The notes under the pieces: generated by a model | Database searches by the model: none | What the model was told of the DNA's origin: nothing | The model's input: only the letters and a program-made list of their open reading frames with translations | Shown here: positions 13,036 to 19,623 of the stretch, in pieces | Position numbering within the stretch: position 1 is the first letter of the stretch | Layout: each line of letters begins with the position of its first letter | Made by a program: the position numbers and the translations under genes | DNA from: Actinosomnolentus pattersoniae (SeqCode) | GTDB taxonomy: Bacteria > Actinomycetota > UBA4738 | Reading direction: 5' to 3' | NCBI GenBank assembly: GCA_013817655.1 | Contig: JACDCJ010000012.1 | Coordinates: 1-20,553, forward strand | DNA length: 20,553 bases

Positions 13036-13412
13036 GCCGACCGAGGGGCTCGGACCCTCCCGACCAGCTCTTCACCGACACCGCCAACTTCGCCCACGCC
13101 AGCGAGCGCCAGTTCGCCCGCCTGCTCGACTTCTATCAGATCGAATGGCGGTACGAGCCGACGTCCTTCGACCTCGAGTGGGACGCGAAGGGCAACGTGA
13201 TCCAGCGCTTCACGCCGGACTTCTATCTGCCCGCGTACGACCTCTACATTGAGATCACCACGCTGAATCAGAAGCTCGTCACGAAGAAGAACCGCAAGGT
13301 GCGCCGCCTGCGGGAGCTCTACCCGCAGATCAATTGCAAGATCTTCTACCAGCGCGACTACCTCTCACTCGTCACGAAATACGGGCTGGACGACGGGAGG
13401 AAGGCGGGTTGA
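13032..13412 (+). CDS. Small PD-(D/E)XK-nuclease-like protein
   Basis: The 126-residue protein shows a restriction-nuclease-like layout. A helix with glutamate (ASERQFARLLDFYQIEWRYE, E25) is followed by RFTPDFYLPAYDLYIEITT, giving the PD of the motif at P62/D63 and the acidic partner E74. The usual ExK is ExT here (EIT), but lysines 81, 85 and 86 follow closely (QKLVTKKNRK). The fold resembles that of VSR-type and TnsA-type small nucleases. I do not recognise a named family, and a nucleic-acid-binding protein without catalysis is possible. The TTG 13032 start overlaps the stop of the MerR gene, with GGAGG three bases upstream (tight spacing), and no other start precedes the conserved part. 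A hairpin follows its stop, so the MerR-nuclease pair likely forms one transcript. Confidence 0.65.
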   Translation: MSRPRGSDPPDQLFTDTANFAHASERQFARLLDFYQIEWRYEPTSFDLEWDAKGNVIQRFTPDFYLPAYDLYIEITTLNQKLVTKKNRKVRRLRELYPQINCKIFYQRDYLSLVTKYGLDDGRKAG

Positions 13413-13438
13413 CCGGCCTTTCCGGCGTCCCGGGCCGG
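13413..13438 (+). terminator. Hairpin after the nuclease-like gene
   Basis: CCGGCC (13413-13418) pairs with GGCCGG (13433-13438) around 14 bases, right behind the stop codon at 13410-13412. There is no T-tract. It separates the MerR-nuclease unit from the gcvPA promoter. Confidence 0.4.
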
Positions 13439-13462
13439 GGTCGATCGACCCGCCTGTAGACT
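13438..13462 (+). promoter_or_regulatory. gcvPA promoter: 14-bp palindrome and -10 box
   Basis: GGGTCGATCGACCC (13438-13451) is a perfect palindrome. TAGACT (13457-13462) follows five bases later and ends seven bases before GTG 13470. The palindrome occupies the area where RNA polymerase would sit between -35 and -10, so a repressor bound there would block transcription. The palindrome is direct; the operator role is inferred. Confidence 0.5.
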
Positions 13463-13469
13463 CGCATCC

Positions 13470-14786
13470 GTGCAGTTCGCCCCACACACGGACGACGACA
13501 TCCGAAGCATGCTCGAGGCCTGCGGCCTCGCCTCAGTGGACGAGTTGTACGACCATGTGCCGGCCGCGGTTCGGCTTGACCGCGACCTCGCGATACCTCA
13601 GGGACTGTCCGAGATGGAGCTGGTCTCCGAGATGCGGCGGCTGGCCGGGCGGAACCGCAACGTCGACGACGTCGTGTGCTTCGCGGGCGGGGGCGCGTAC
13701 GACCACTACGTCCCCTCGGTCGTCTGGGCGCTCGCGGGCCGCTCCGAGATATACACGTCGTACACGCCCTACCAGCCGGAGCTGTCCCAGGGCGTGCTGC
13801 AGGCGCTGTTCGAATACCAATCCATGATCTGTGAGCTGACCGGGCTGGACGTCTCCAACGCGTCGCTCTACGACGGGCCGACGGCTCTGGTGGAGGCGGT
13901 TAACATGGCGAGGTCGGCGACGCGCCGCGACCGCGTCCTCGTGTCGCAGGGCCTCGACCGCCGCTACCTCCACACCCTGGAGTCCTACGGCCGCGGGTCC
14001 GGATATCGGGTTGACACTGTCCCCCTGTCGAACGGGGTGACATCGAGCCCCGAGATGGCCGAGGACGTCGCCGCGCTCGTCGTCCAGCATCCGAGCTTCT
14101 GGGGCAACCTCGAGCCGGTGTCCGAGCTGTTCGGCGCCGCGCATCGCGCGGGCGCCCGAACGATCCACGTGTTCGATCCCCTTTCCCTCGGAGTGCTTCG
14201 TCCCCCCGGCGACGTGGGCGCCGACATCGCGGTCGCGGAGGGGCAGGTCCTCGGCAACCACCTCAACTACGGCGGGCCCTACCTCGGGGTCATCGCGGCC
14301 CGGTCTCAGGACGTCCGGCGTATGCCCGGCCGGATCGTCGGGGAGACGACGGACGTCGAGGGCAGGCCGGGGTACGTCCTGACGCTCCAGGCTCGGGAGC
14401 AGCACATCCGCCGGGAGAAGGCCGCCTCGAACATCTGCACGAACCAGACGCTGATGGCCGTTGCCGCCACCGTCTACATGAGCTGGCTGGGCCCGGACGG
14501 GCTCTCGGAGGTCGGAAGCCGGTGTCTGGCCAAGGCGAGGTATGCCGCCGAGTGCCTAGGGAACCTCTCGTGCGCCGAGCTGGTCTGGCCGGATGCCGAC
14601 TGCTTCAAGGAGTTCGCCGTCCGCCCCGACCGAGCGCCTCGCGACGTTCAGCGAGCCCTGTTCGAGGCCGGCTTCCTGGTGGGGCCCGTCGCCGATGACG
14701 AGTCGTTGTTGGTCGCCGTCACGGAACGGCGCACGCGCGAGGAGATCGACCGCTTCGTCAAGGCGTTCGAGGAGGCGGCGTCGTGA
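13470..14786 (+). CDS. gcvPA: Glycine dehydrogenase (decarboxylating) subunit 1
   Basis: The 438-residue subunit corresponds to the N-terminal half of the P-protein. With GcvPB it decarboxylates glycine and passes the aminomethyl group to the lipoyl arm of GcvH. Typical parts are FAGGGAYDHYVPSVVWALAG (residues 70-89), SEIYTSYTPYQPELSQGVLQ, MICELTGLDVSNASLYDGPT and EKAASNICTNQTLMA. Length is as in other split systems (about 440 to 450). GTG 13470 fits the leaderless geometry with TAGACT seven bases before it, and there is no Shine-Dalgarno. It overlaps gcvPB by four bases (GTGA), so the subunits are made in a coupled manner. In mycobacteria the P-protein at this place is a single long chain (Rv1832), while this lineage has the two-subunit form. 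Confidence 0.95.
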   Translation: MQFAPHTDDDIRSMLEACGLASVDELYDHVPAAVRLDRDLAIPQGLSEMELVSEMRRLAGRNRNVDDVVCFAGGGAYDHYVPSVVWALAGRSEIYTSYTPYQPELSQGVLQALFEYQSMICELTGLDVSNASLYDGPTALVEAVNMARSATRRDRVLVSQGLDRRYLHTLESYGRGSGYRVDTVPLSNGVTSSPEMAEDVAALVVQHPSFWGNLEPVSELFGAAHRAGARTIHVFDPLSLGVLRPPGDVGADIAVAEGQVLGNHLNYGGPYLGVIAARSQDVRRMPGRIVGETTDVEGRPGYVLTLQAREQHIRREKAASNICTNQTLMAVAATVYMSWLGPDGLSEVGSRCLAKARYAAECLGNLSCAELVWPDADCFKEFAVRPDRAPRDVQRALFEAGFLVGPVADDESLLVAVTERRTREEIDRFVKAFEEAAS

Positions 14787-16255
14787 GCGGCGTCGGAGCA
14801 CCCGTCCGAACTACCGGACCCCCGCTGCCCGCCACCCTGCGGGAGGCCTCGCGGCCGGGACGCCGGGCGTGCTCCTTTCCGGAGATGGACGTCCCTGCGG
14901 TGGAGGTGCCACAGGACCACCGGCGTGACGGTCGAGTCGGTCTCCCCGAGGTCTCCGAGCGCGACCTGGTTCGGCACTTCACACGCCTCGCGCAGATCAA
15001 CTTCGGCATCGACACGGGCTTCTATCCGCTCGGTTCGTGCTCGATGAAGTACAACCCGAAGGTCGCCGAGACGGTCGCGGCGCTCCCCGGATTCCAGCGC
15101 CTGCACCCCCACCAGCCGGAGGAGACGGTACAGGGCGCGCTGGAGATGCTCTGGCGGCTCGAACGCGCGCTCTGCGAGATCACCGGCATGCACCGTGCCA
15201 CCCTGCAGCCCCCGGCCGGCGCCAGTGGGGAGCTCACCGGGCTGCTTATCATGCGGGCGTTCCACGAGAAGCAGGGGAGCCCCCGGGCGAAGGTGCTGAT
15301 CCCGGACTCTGCCCACGGCACGAATCCGGCGAGCGTCACGCTGGCCGGATACCGGGCCGTCCAGGTCCCGTCCGATTCGAGGGGCCTCGTCGATCTCGGG
15401 CGGCTCGAGAAGGCGGTCGACGACGACGTGGCCGGGCTCATGCTCACGAACCCGAACACCCTGGGGCTGTTCGAGGAGGAGATCCAGGCCGTCGCCCGCG
15501 CGATGCACCGCGTGGGCGCGTTGCTCTACTACGACGGCGCGAACCTCAATGCCGTGCTCGGTCGCGTTCGGCCGGGTGACATGGGCTTCGACATCGTCCA
15601 CATGAACACGCACAAGACGTTCGCCACCCCGCACGGGGGAGGGGGCCCTGGCGCCGGTCCCGTCGGCGTGACGGAGCGTCTCGAGCCCTTCCTTCCCGCG
15701 CCGGTCGTCGGCTTCGACCCGGAGGGCGAACGGTACTTCTGGGATTCGGACCGGCCGGATTCGATCGGCCGCGTCCACGGGTTCTGCGGAAACTTCGGCG
15801 TCCTGGTCCGGGCGTTCGCCTACGTGTTCGGCCACGGTCGCGACGGGCTGCGCGAGGTGGGGGAGCGTGCCGTGCTGAACGCCAACTACCTCGCGACCCG
15901 GGTGAGGGGGGCCTATCCGCTCGCCTACGCGGGCCGGCCCATGCACGAGTTCGTCGCAACGGCGAAGCGCTTTCGGTCGCATGGGGTGCGCGCGATGGAC
16001 ATCGCGAAGCGCCTCATCGACCTCGGGTTCCACCCGCCCACCGTGTACTTCCCGCTCGTCGTGGAAGAGGCGCTGATGGTGGAGCCGACCGAGACGGAGT
16101 CGATGGAGACGCTGGATGCCTTCGCCGAGGCCCTGCTCCAGGTCGCGCGCGAAGCGGAGGCCGATCCCACGCCGTTGCGCGAGGCGCCCACGACCACGCC
16201 CGTCCGCCGACTGGACGAGGCGAAGGCCGCTCGCGAGCTGAAGCTCCGCTGGTAG
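14783..16255 (+). CDS. gcvPB: Glycine dehydrogenase (decarboxylating) subunit 2
   Basis: The 490-residue subunit is the PLP-binding half of the P-protein. The Schiff-base lysine is K278 in HMNTHKTFATPHGGGGPG, preceded by the PLP-supporting DGANLNAVLG. YPLGSCSMKYNPK (81-93), PDSAHGTNPASV and GFCGNFGV are also typical family stretches. It forms an alpha2beta2 enzyme with GcvPA and donates to lipoylated GcvH. GTG 14783 overlaps the gcvPA stop, with AGGAGG (14770-14775) inside the upstream gene. Length is near the usual figure for the split subunit. No gcvT follows; a 120-base gap separates it from the Asp23 cluster, and I see no clear hairpin there. Confidence 0.96.
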   Translation: MSGVGAPVRTTGPPLPATLREASRPGRRACSFPEMDVPAVEVPQDHRRDGRVGLPEVSERDLVRHFTRLAQINFGIDTGFYPLGSCSMKYNPKVAETVAALPGFQRLHPHQPEETVQGALEMLWRLERALCEITGMHRATLQPPAGASGELTGLLIMRAFHEKQGSPRAKVLIPDSAHGTNPASVTLAGYRAVQVPSDSRGLVDLGRLEKAVDDDVAGLMLTNPNTLGLFEEEIQAVARAMHRVGALLYYDGANLNAVLGRVRPGDMGFDIVHMNTHKTFATPHGGGGPGAGPVGVTERLEPFLPAPVVGFDPEGERYFWDSDRPDSIGRVHGFCGNFGVLVRAFAYVFGHGRDGLREVGERAVLNANYLATRVRGAYPLAYAGRPMHEFVATAKRFRSHGVRAMDIAKRLIDLGFHPPTVYFPLVVEEALMVEPTETESMETLDAFAEALLQVAREAEADPTPLREAPTTTPVRRLDEAKAARELKLRW

Positions 16256-16375
16256 CGTTTCCGCCGCTCGATCACGGCATAGCCGCCCGCTTTCGCGACC
16301 CATCGAGGCGTTTGCGCCCGCCGCTTGTGCGGAAAGATCCAGGTGAGCCGGTTCCTCGTTCGAAAGGAGCAATCC

Positions 16376-16882
16376 ATGGCCCAGTCCGAGCAGCAGCATC
16401 AGCCGCAGCCACCGCCCCAGGGGTCCGGTGCCGCACAGTCGGCGCCGACCTCCCCGACGGGAGCCGGCCCCTCGCGGCGGGGCAGGAGCGAGCTCATCAC
16501 CGAACGCGGGAAGACCTCGATCGCCGACGCCGTGGTCGCGAAGATCGCGGGGATCGCCGCGCAGGAGATCTCCGGCGTCCACAACATGGGCGCGGGAGCT
16601 GCTCGCGCGCTCGGCGCGCTCAAGGAAAAGCTGCCGATGGGGTCCTCAGGCCCGAGCGCCTCCCAGGGCGTGAGCGTGGAGGTGGGGGAGCGTCAGGCCG
16701 CCATCGACGTCGACCTCGTGGCCGAGTACGGCGTCTCGATCCCCGACCTGGCGCAGGCCGTTCGGGACAACGTCTCGCAGAGCGTCGAGCGCATGACCGG
16801 CCTCGAGGTCACAGAAGTAAATGTCAACGTCGACGACGTCTGGCTGGGGGAGGAGCAGGCGGAGGAGTCGAGGGTCGAGTAG
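16376..16882 (+). CDS. Asp23/Gls24 family protein, first copy
   Basis: The 168-residue protein has a Gln/Pro/Ser-rich N-terminal tail (about 1-36) and an Asp23 domain (about 37-160): GKTSIADAVVAKIAGIAAQE, then VSVEVGERQAAIDVDLVAEY and the closing strand GLEVTEVNVNVDDVWL. Asp23 proteins are alkaline-shock and envelope-stress proteins; in Staphylococcus aureus Asp23 is tied to the membrane by AmaP. Function in actinobacteria is little known. AAAGGAG (16363-16369) precedes ATG 16376, whereas the longer frame to 16325 has no such site. It is the first gene of a close six-gene cluster with a second Asp23 copy and an AmaP-like protein. The preceding 120 bases should hold the promoter, but no sure -35/-10 pair is seen. 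Confidence 0.88.
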   Translation: MAQSEQQHQPQPPPQGSGAAQSAPTSPTGAGPSRRGRSELITERGKTSIADAVVAKIAGIAAQEISGVHNMGAGAARALGALKEKLPMGSSGPSASQGVSVEVGERQAAIDVDLVAEYGVSIPDLAQAVRDNVSQSVERMTGLEVTEVNVNVDDVWLGEEQAEESRVE

Positions 16883-17181
16883 TGGCCATCGATCCGGACG
16901 CCGTCGTGACCGCCGCGCTCTCGTGCCCCTCGGTCGCCGCGATGGCGTCGGGGCGCCGCGAGGAGGTGGCGACCTACCTGCCGGGCCGGCGCGTTCCCGG
17001 CCTCCGCATCTCTCCTCAGGAGGTGGAGGTCCACGTCGTCGCCAGGTGGGGGGTGTTTCTCCCAGCGATGGGTCCAGAGGTCCAGAGCGCCGTCGCGCCG
17101 CTCGCCGGGGGCGTTCCCGTGACGGTCTTCGTGGACGACATCCAGTCGCCATCCGAGGAGCTGGCGCTCCCACCCGGATGA
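16882..17181 (+). CDS. Short Asp23-like protein of the envelope cluster
   Basis: The 99-residue protein starts at GTG 16882, overlapping the TAG stop of the Asp23 gene by one base. I do not recognise a named family. Its second half (EVEVHVVARWGVFLPAMGPE, continuing to PVTVFVDDI) runs parallel to the Asp23 core of its neighbour (IDVDLVAEYGVSIPDL to TEVNVNVDDV): beta strand, G-V-x-x-P, helix, and a closing strand ending in VDD. I infer a minimal, divergent Asp23-type fold. Its N-terminal part lacks the usual SIADAV helix signature, having AALSCPSVAAMASG instead. Small genes at this position occur in other actinobacterial Asp23 clusters. No membrane segment or signal is visible. It probably acts as a soluble partner within the complex. 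Confidence 0.7.
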   Translation: MAIDPDAVVTAALSCPSVAAMASGRREEVATYLPGRRVPGLRISPQEVEVHVVARWGVFLPAMGPEVQSAVAPLAGGVPVTVFVDDIQSPSEELALPPG

Positions 17182-17194
17182 AGGAGGACACAGC

Positions 17195-17380
17195 ATGCAA
17201 CCAGGAATCGTGGGGCTGTTCGTCGGGCTCTTGCTCGGTCTGGCCCTGATCCTGCAGGGGTTCGCGGAGATGCTCGTCGTGGCGCTCTTCGGCGTGATCG
17301 GATACGTGGTGGCGAGGGTTGCCCGCGGCGAGCTCGACCTCAACCAGTTCTTCGGTGGACAGTCCCAGCGCCGCCCATGA
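17195..17380 (+). CDS. DUF2273-like small membrane protein
   Basis: The 61-residue protein is a hydrophobic hairpin: GIVGLFVGLLLGLALILQGF (4-23) and LVVALFGVIGYVVARVARGE (27-46), followed by a polar tail. Size and the G-x3-G-x3-L pattern followed by FGVIGYVVA match DUF2273 proteins, known as small membrane partners in Asp23 clusters. AAGGAGG (17181-17187) lies seven bases before ATG 17195. Its stop overlaps the next gene's ATG (ATGA). It may hold the soluble Asp23 proteins at the membrane; this role is inferred. Confidence 0.8.
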   Translation: MQPGIVGLFVGLLLGLALILQGFAEMLVVALFGVIGYVVARVARGELDLNQFFGGQSQRRP

Positions 17381-17913
17381 GCGAGGCCCGCGACACCGAG
17401 CGGATCCCGAGCGGGGGCCTGCTTGACCCGCGGCCAGAGCCGGATCCCGAGCCGGAGCGAGCTCCCGACCGGGACCAGGATTCGGAGCGCGGGACCACCA
17501 CCGAATCGACCCCCCCAGCCGCCCCCCCGACCTCGCCCCTCGTCACCTCTAGGGGAACGACCAGCATCTCCTCCGGCGTGGTGGAGAAGGTATCGAAGAG
17601 GGCGGCGGCCGAGGTCGAGGGGGTCTCGGGCGTGACCTCCTCCGGCATCCGCGGGTTGCTGGATCTCGTGCGTCCGCCGTCGCCGGCCGAGGATGGGGTG
17701 GATGCCAAGGCCGACGTGGGAAAGGAGACGGCGGCCATCGACCTGTCCGTCCGGATCCGCTATCCGCGGCCCGCGGCTCGGGTCGCTGAGGAGGTCAGGC
17801 GCCACGTGATGCGCCGGGTCCAGGAGATGACGGGGCTGGTCGTCACTGAGGTGAACGTCGAGATCCCCGAGTTCGCCCTGGATCGCGACGTCCCTCGGGT
17901 CAGGGTGCGATAG
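17377..17913 (+). CDS. Asp23/Gls24 family protein, second copy
   Basis: The 178-residue protein begins with a long acidic, Pro/Arg/Thr-rich tail (1-60) that is probably disordered. An Asp23 domain follows: TSISSGVVEKVSKRAAAEVE with GVSGV, ETAAIDLSVRIRYPRPAARV, and the closing EMTGLVVTEVNVEIPEFAL. Compared with the first copy (16376), the tail is longer and more charged and the domain differs throughout, so this is an old duplication rather than a recent one. ATG 17377 overlaps the DUF2273 stop by four bases, and it ends three bases before the next start, so coupled translation is likely. It would act as a second soluble subunit in the same envelope complex. Confidence 0.88.
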   Translation: MSEARDTERIPSGGLLDPRPEPDPEPERAPDRDQDSERGTTTESTPPAAPPTSPLVTSRGTTSISSGVVEKVSKRAAAEVEGVSGVTSSGIRGLLDLVRPPSPAEDGVDAKADVGKETAAIDLSVRIRYPRPAARVAEEVRRHVMRRVQEMTGLVVTEVNVEIPEFALDRDVPRVRVR

Positions 17914-17915
17914 CG

Positions 17916-18455
17916 ATGCGCATCGTGAACCGCGTTCTCGCGGCCGTCCTCGCCATCGCCCTCATCATTCTGGGGTTCCTGGTCGCGGCCGAGATCGTCC
18001 TCGCCGCCCTCGGACGGACGGATCCCTGGATCCTCCCGTTCGATCGCTGGTACCTCTGGGGGAGGGAGCACGTTTGGTCGGATCCCTCCACCCGCCGCTG
18101 GCTCGTCCTCGTTTGCGTCGTGGGCCTCGGGCTCGTCGTCATTCAGCTCATCCGGCGCAGGCCCGAGGCGCTCGCCATGGTCGGGCGCTCGGATCGGGTG
18201 AGGGCGGAGCTCAGCCGATCCAGCCTCGAGAAGGCGCTCGCGCGAGCGGCGGGGGAAGTGGACGGGGTCACACGTGCGCGGACTCGGGCCGACGAGGGGA
18301 TCGCCCGGATCTTCGTCCACACGAGCCGGCGGGAGCCGGGGGCGATCGAGGAACAGGTCGCCTCGGCGGCGCAGGAGATTCTGCGTTCGCTCGACCTCCA
18401 GGACCCACCGCACGTGAGCGTCGTCCTGCGGACGCGGGAGGGGGCCACGAGATGA
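17916..18455 (+). CDS. Membrane-anchored protein with Asp23-like cytosolic domain (DUF6286-like)
   Basis: The 179-residue protein has two membrane helices, ILGFLVAAEIVLAALG inside 5-33 and WLVLVCVVGLGLVVIQLI (62-79), with a tryptophan-rich loop between. A cytosolic domain (about 100-175) follows: SLEKALARAAGEVDGVTRAR, IARIFVHTS, AQEILRSLDLQDPPHVSVVL. Its order of helix, strand, helix, strand is like the Asp23 core. Proteins annotated DUF6286 sit in this place in actinobacterial clusters, an assignment made from context and shape rather than from a firm motif. ATG 17916 follows the previous stop by two bases. It overlaps the AmaP-like gene by four bases. Confidence 0.7.
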   Translation: MRIVNRVLAAVLAIALIILGFLVAAEIVLAALGRTDPWILPFDRWYLWGREHVWSDPSTRRWLVLVCVVGLGLVVIQLIRRRPEALAMVGRSDRVRAELSRSSLEKALARAAGEVDGVTRARTRADEGIARIFVHTSRREPGAIEEQVASAAQEILRSLDLQDPPHVSVVLRTREGATR

Positions 18456-19024
18456 TCGAGCGGGTCAATCGAACCTTCCTTCTGATCATCGGTACCGTCC
18501 TGCTCGCCCTCGGCGTCGCGGGTCTCGTGCGCAGCTACGGAGGATTCGGAGGCGACAGTGAGGAGGAGCCCGTCCTCGGAGGGTCGGTTCGGCGGTTCGT
18601 GTCCGACAACACCGAATGGTTCTGGCCCTTTGTCGCAGTCCTCGCCGTCCTGATCGCGTTCCTCGCCTTCCGCTGGCTCCTCGCCCAGCTTCAGCGGGCT
18701 CCCTCGCTGGGTGAGCTGCAGGTGCGGCGCGAGGGGCCCGGTGGGGTGACGAGGGTCGCGGGAGCCGGCCTGCGCGACGCCCTCATATCGGACGTCGAGG
18801 CTTCCCTGGAGGTCCGCTCCGCCAAGGCGCGGATAGACGGCGACGCCCGCGAACTGGAGATCGATCTCAGCGTCGACATGTACGATGACGCCGACGTGGT
18901 CCGGGTCCGCCGCCGGATCGAGGAGTCCGCCCTGGAACGGTTCCGGCAGGCCACCGAGGCGGAGCAGGTCACGGCTCGGGTGCGGCTACGCCTCGCGGGC
19001 CCGCGCGGCCGGACTGTCCGCTAG
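18452..19024 (+). CDS. amaP: AmaP-like Asp23 membrane anchor
   Basis: The 190-residue protein has two membrane helices, FLLIIGTVLLALGVAGLV (9-26) and WPFVAVLAVLIAFLAFRWLL (58-77). Between them lies a short external loop (YGGFGGDSEEEP) and beyond them a cytosolic domain (about 95-185) with helix GAGLRDALISDVEASLEV, strand ELEIDLSVDMYDDADV, helix and final strand VTARVRLRLA. This is the layout of alkaline shock response membrane anchor proteins, which hold Asp23 at the membrane. ATG 18452 overlaps the upstream stop. It closes the six-gene cluster; the cupin gene starts 55 bases later. The name rests on layout and cluster context, and sequence identity to the staphylococcal protein is expected to be low. 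Confidence 0.75.
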   Translation: MIERVNRTFLLIIGTVLLALGVAGLVRSYGGFGGDSEEEPVLGGSVRRFVSDNTEWFWPFVAVLAVLIAFLAFRWLLAQLQRAPSLGELQVRREGPGGVTRVAGAGLRDALISDVEASLEVRSAKARIDGDARELEIDLSVDMYDDADVVRVRRRIEESALERFRQATEAEQVTARVRLRLAGPRGRTVR

Positions 19025-19079
19025 CAGGCATGGCCCCGCCGCGGGTTTCTCGGACGACTCGGAGGCAGGAGGACGAGGC

Positions 19080-19469
19080 GTGACGGGCAGTGATCCGCCA
19101 TCGGGAAGCTGGGACGTCAAGACCCTCGCTCTCGAGAACGACGCGTTTCGGCGCGAGATCGTGACGAGCCGAATCGCGCAGCTTGTGGTCATGACCATCC
19201 CTCCCGGGGGCGAGATCGGCGAGGAGGTGCATCCGGAGACGGACCAGATCCTGCTCTTCGTCGAAGGCAAGGGTGAGGCGGTGCTCGAGGGCGCAGTGGG
19301 CCCGGTAGGGCCCGATCGTCTCGTGGTCGTCCCCGCCGGCACCCGCCACAACTTCCGGAACACGGGGGAGGGTCCGATGCGCCTCGTGACCATCTACGCG
19401 CCGCCGGAGCATCCGGCCGGGACCATTCACGCCACAAAGGCGGAGGCTGACGCCGCGGAAGGGCGCTGA
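19080..19469 (+). CDS. Cupin-domain protein
   Basis: The 129-residue protein is a single cupin barrel. Motif 1 is reduced: EEVHPETDQILLFVEGKG gives one metal-type histidine (H51) followed by E53 and Q56. Motif 2 is canonical, PAGTRHNFRN (P85, G87, H90, N94). Similar small cupins are annotated as mannose-6-phosphate isomerase-like or metal-dependent dioxygenase-like, but the substrate is unknown. GTG 19080 is chosen because AGGAGG (19067-19072) is seven bases upstream. It follows the Asp23 cluster by 55 bases on the same strand and may be co-transcribed with it. It is the last intact core-strand gene before the dif-like site. Confidence 0.85.
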   Translation: MTGSDPPSGSWDVKTLALENDAFRREIVTSRIAQLVVMTIPPGGEIGEEVHPETDQILLFVEGKGEAVLEGAVGPVGPDRLVVVPAGTRHNFRNTGEGPMRLVTIYAPPEHPAGTIHATKAEADAAEGR

Positions 19470-19495
19470 GTTCCGACGGAGTGCTAGCCTGACCC

Positions 19496-19561
19496 GTGGC
19501 TGGGGAAGTGTGGTCGTTTCTGGCAGCTTTACATAATGTGCATTATGGGCGTTGCAGGTAG
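19496..19561 (+). other. 21-residue ORF with promoter-like leader, perhaps a cut-off gene start
   Basis: TAGCCT (19485-19490) lies five bases before GTG 19496, similar to the leaderless starts elsewhere in the window. The frame (MAGEVWSFLAALHN and a few more residues) runs into the dif-like palindrome and stops at TAG 19559-19561. It may be the beginning of a gene whose remainder was displaced at the recombination site. It is too short to identify. Confidence 0.25.
19526..19553 (-). other. dif-like XerC/XerD recombination site
   Basis: On the + strand, 19526-19553 reads GCTTTACATAA, TGTGCA, TTATGGGCGTT. Read on the minus strand it is AACGCCCATAA, TGCACA, TTATGTAAAGC, which closely follows the 11-6-11 layout of bacterial dif (E. 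coli: GGTGCGCATAA, TGTATA, TTATGTTAAAT). The inner palindrome CATAATG/CATTATG (19532-19538, 19541-19547) is perfect. It could be the chromosomal dif itself or a site used by a Xer-exploiting mobile element. The A/T-rich block stands out in this G+C-rich DNA. Confidence 0.65.
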
Positions 19562-19595
19562 GAGGAGTTTCAACTCGTCTCAACTTCGAGGACGT

Positions 19596-19621
19596 CCACC
19601 TCCGGCCGGGCCATCAGGTGG
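19596..19621 (-). terminator. Hairpin after the DUF1801 gene
   Basis: CCACCT (19596-19601) pairs with AGGTGG (19616-19621). It lies two bases beyond the stop of the minus-strand DUF1801 gene, a typical terminator place. No T-tract is seen. Confidence 0.35.
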
Positions 19622-19623
19622 GC

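Noticed and set aside
13413..13469. Glycine riboswitch before gcvPA
   Set aside because: The gap is 57 bases and consists of a hairpin, a palindrome and a -10 box, and the transcript seems leaderless.
14648..16582. A 644-codon minus-strand frame opposite gcvPB
   Set aside because: The plus strand encodes an unmistakable GcvPB with PLP lysine; the antisense translation shows no domain.
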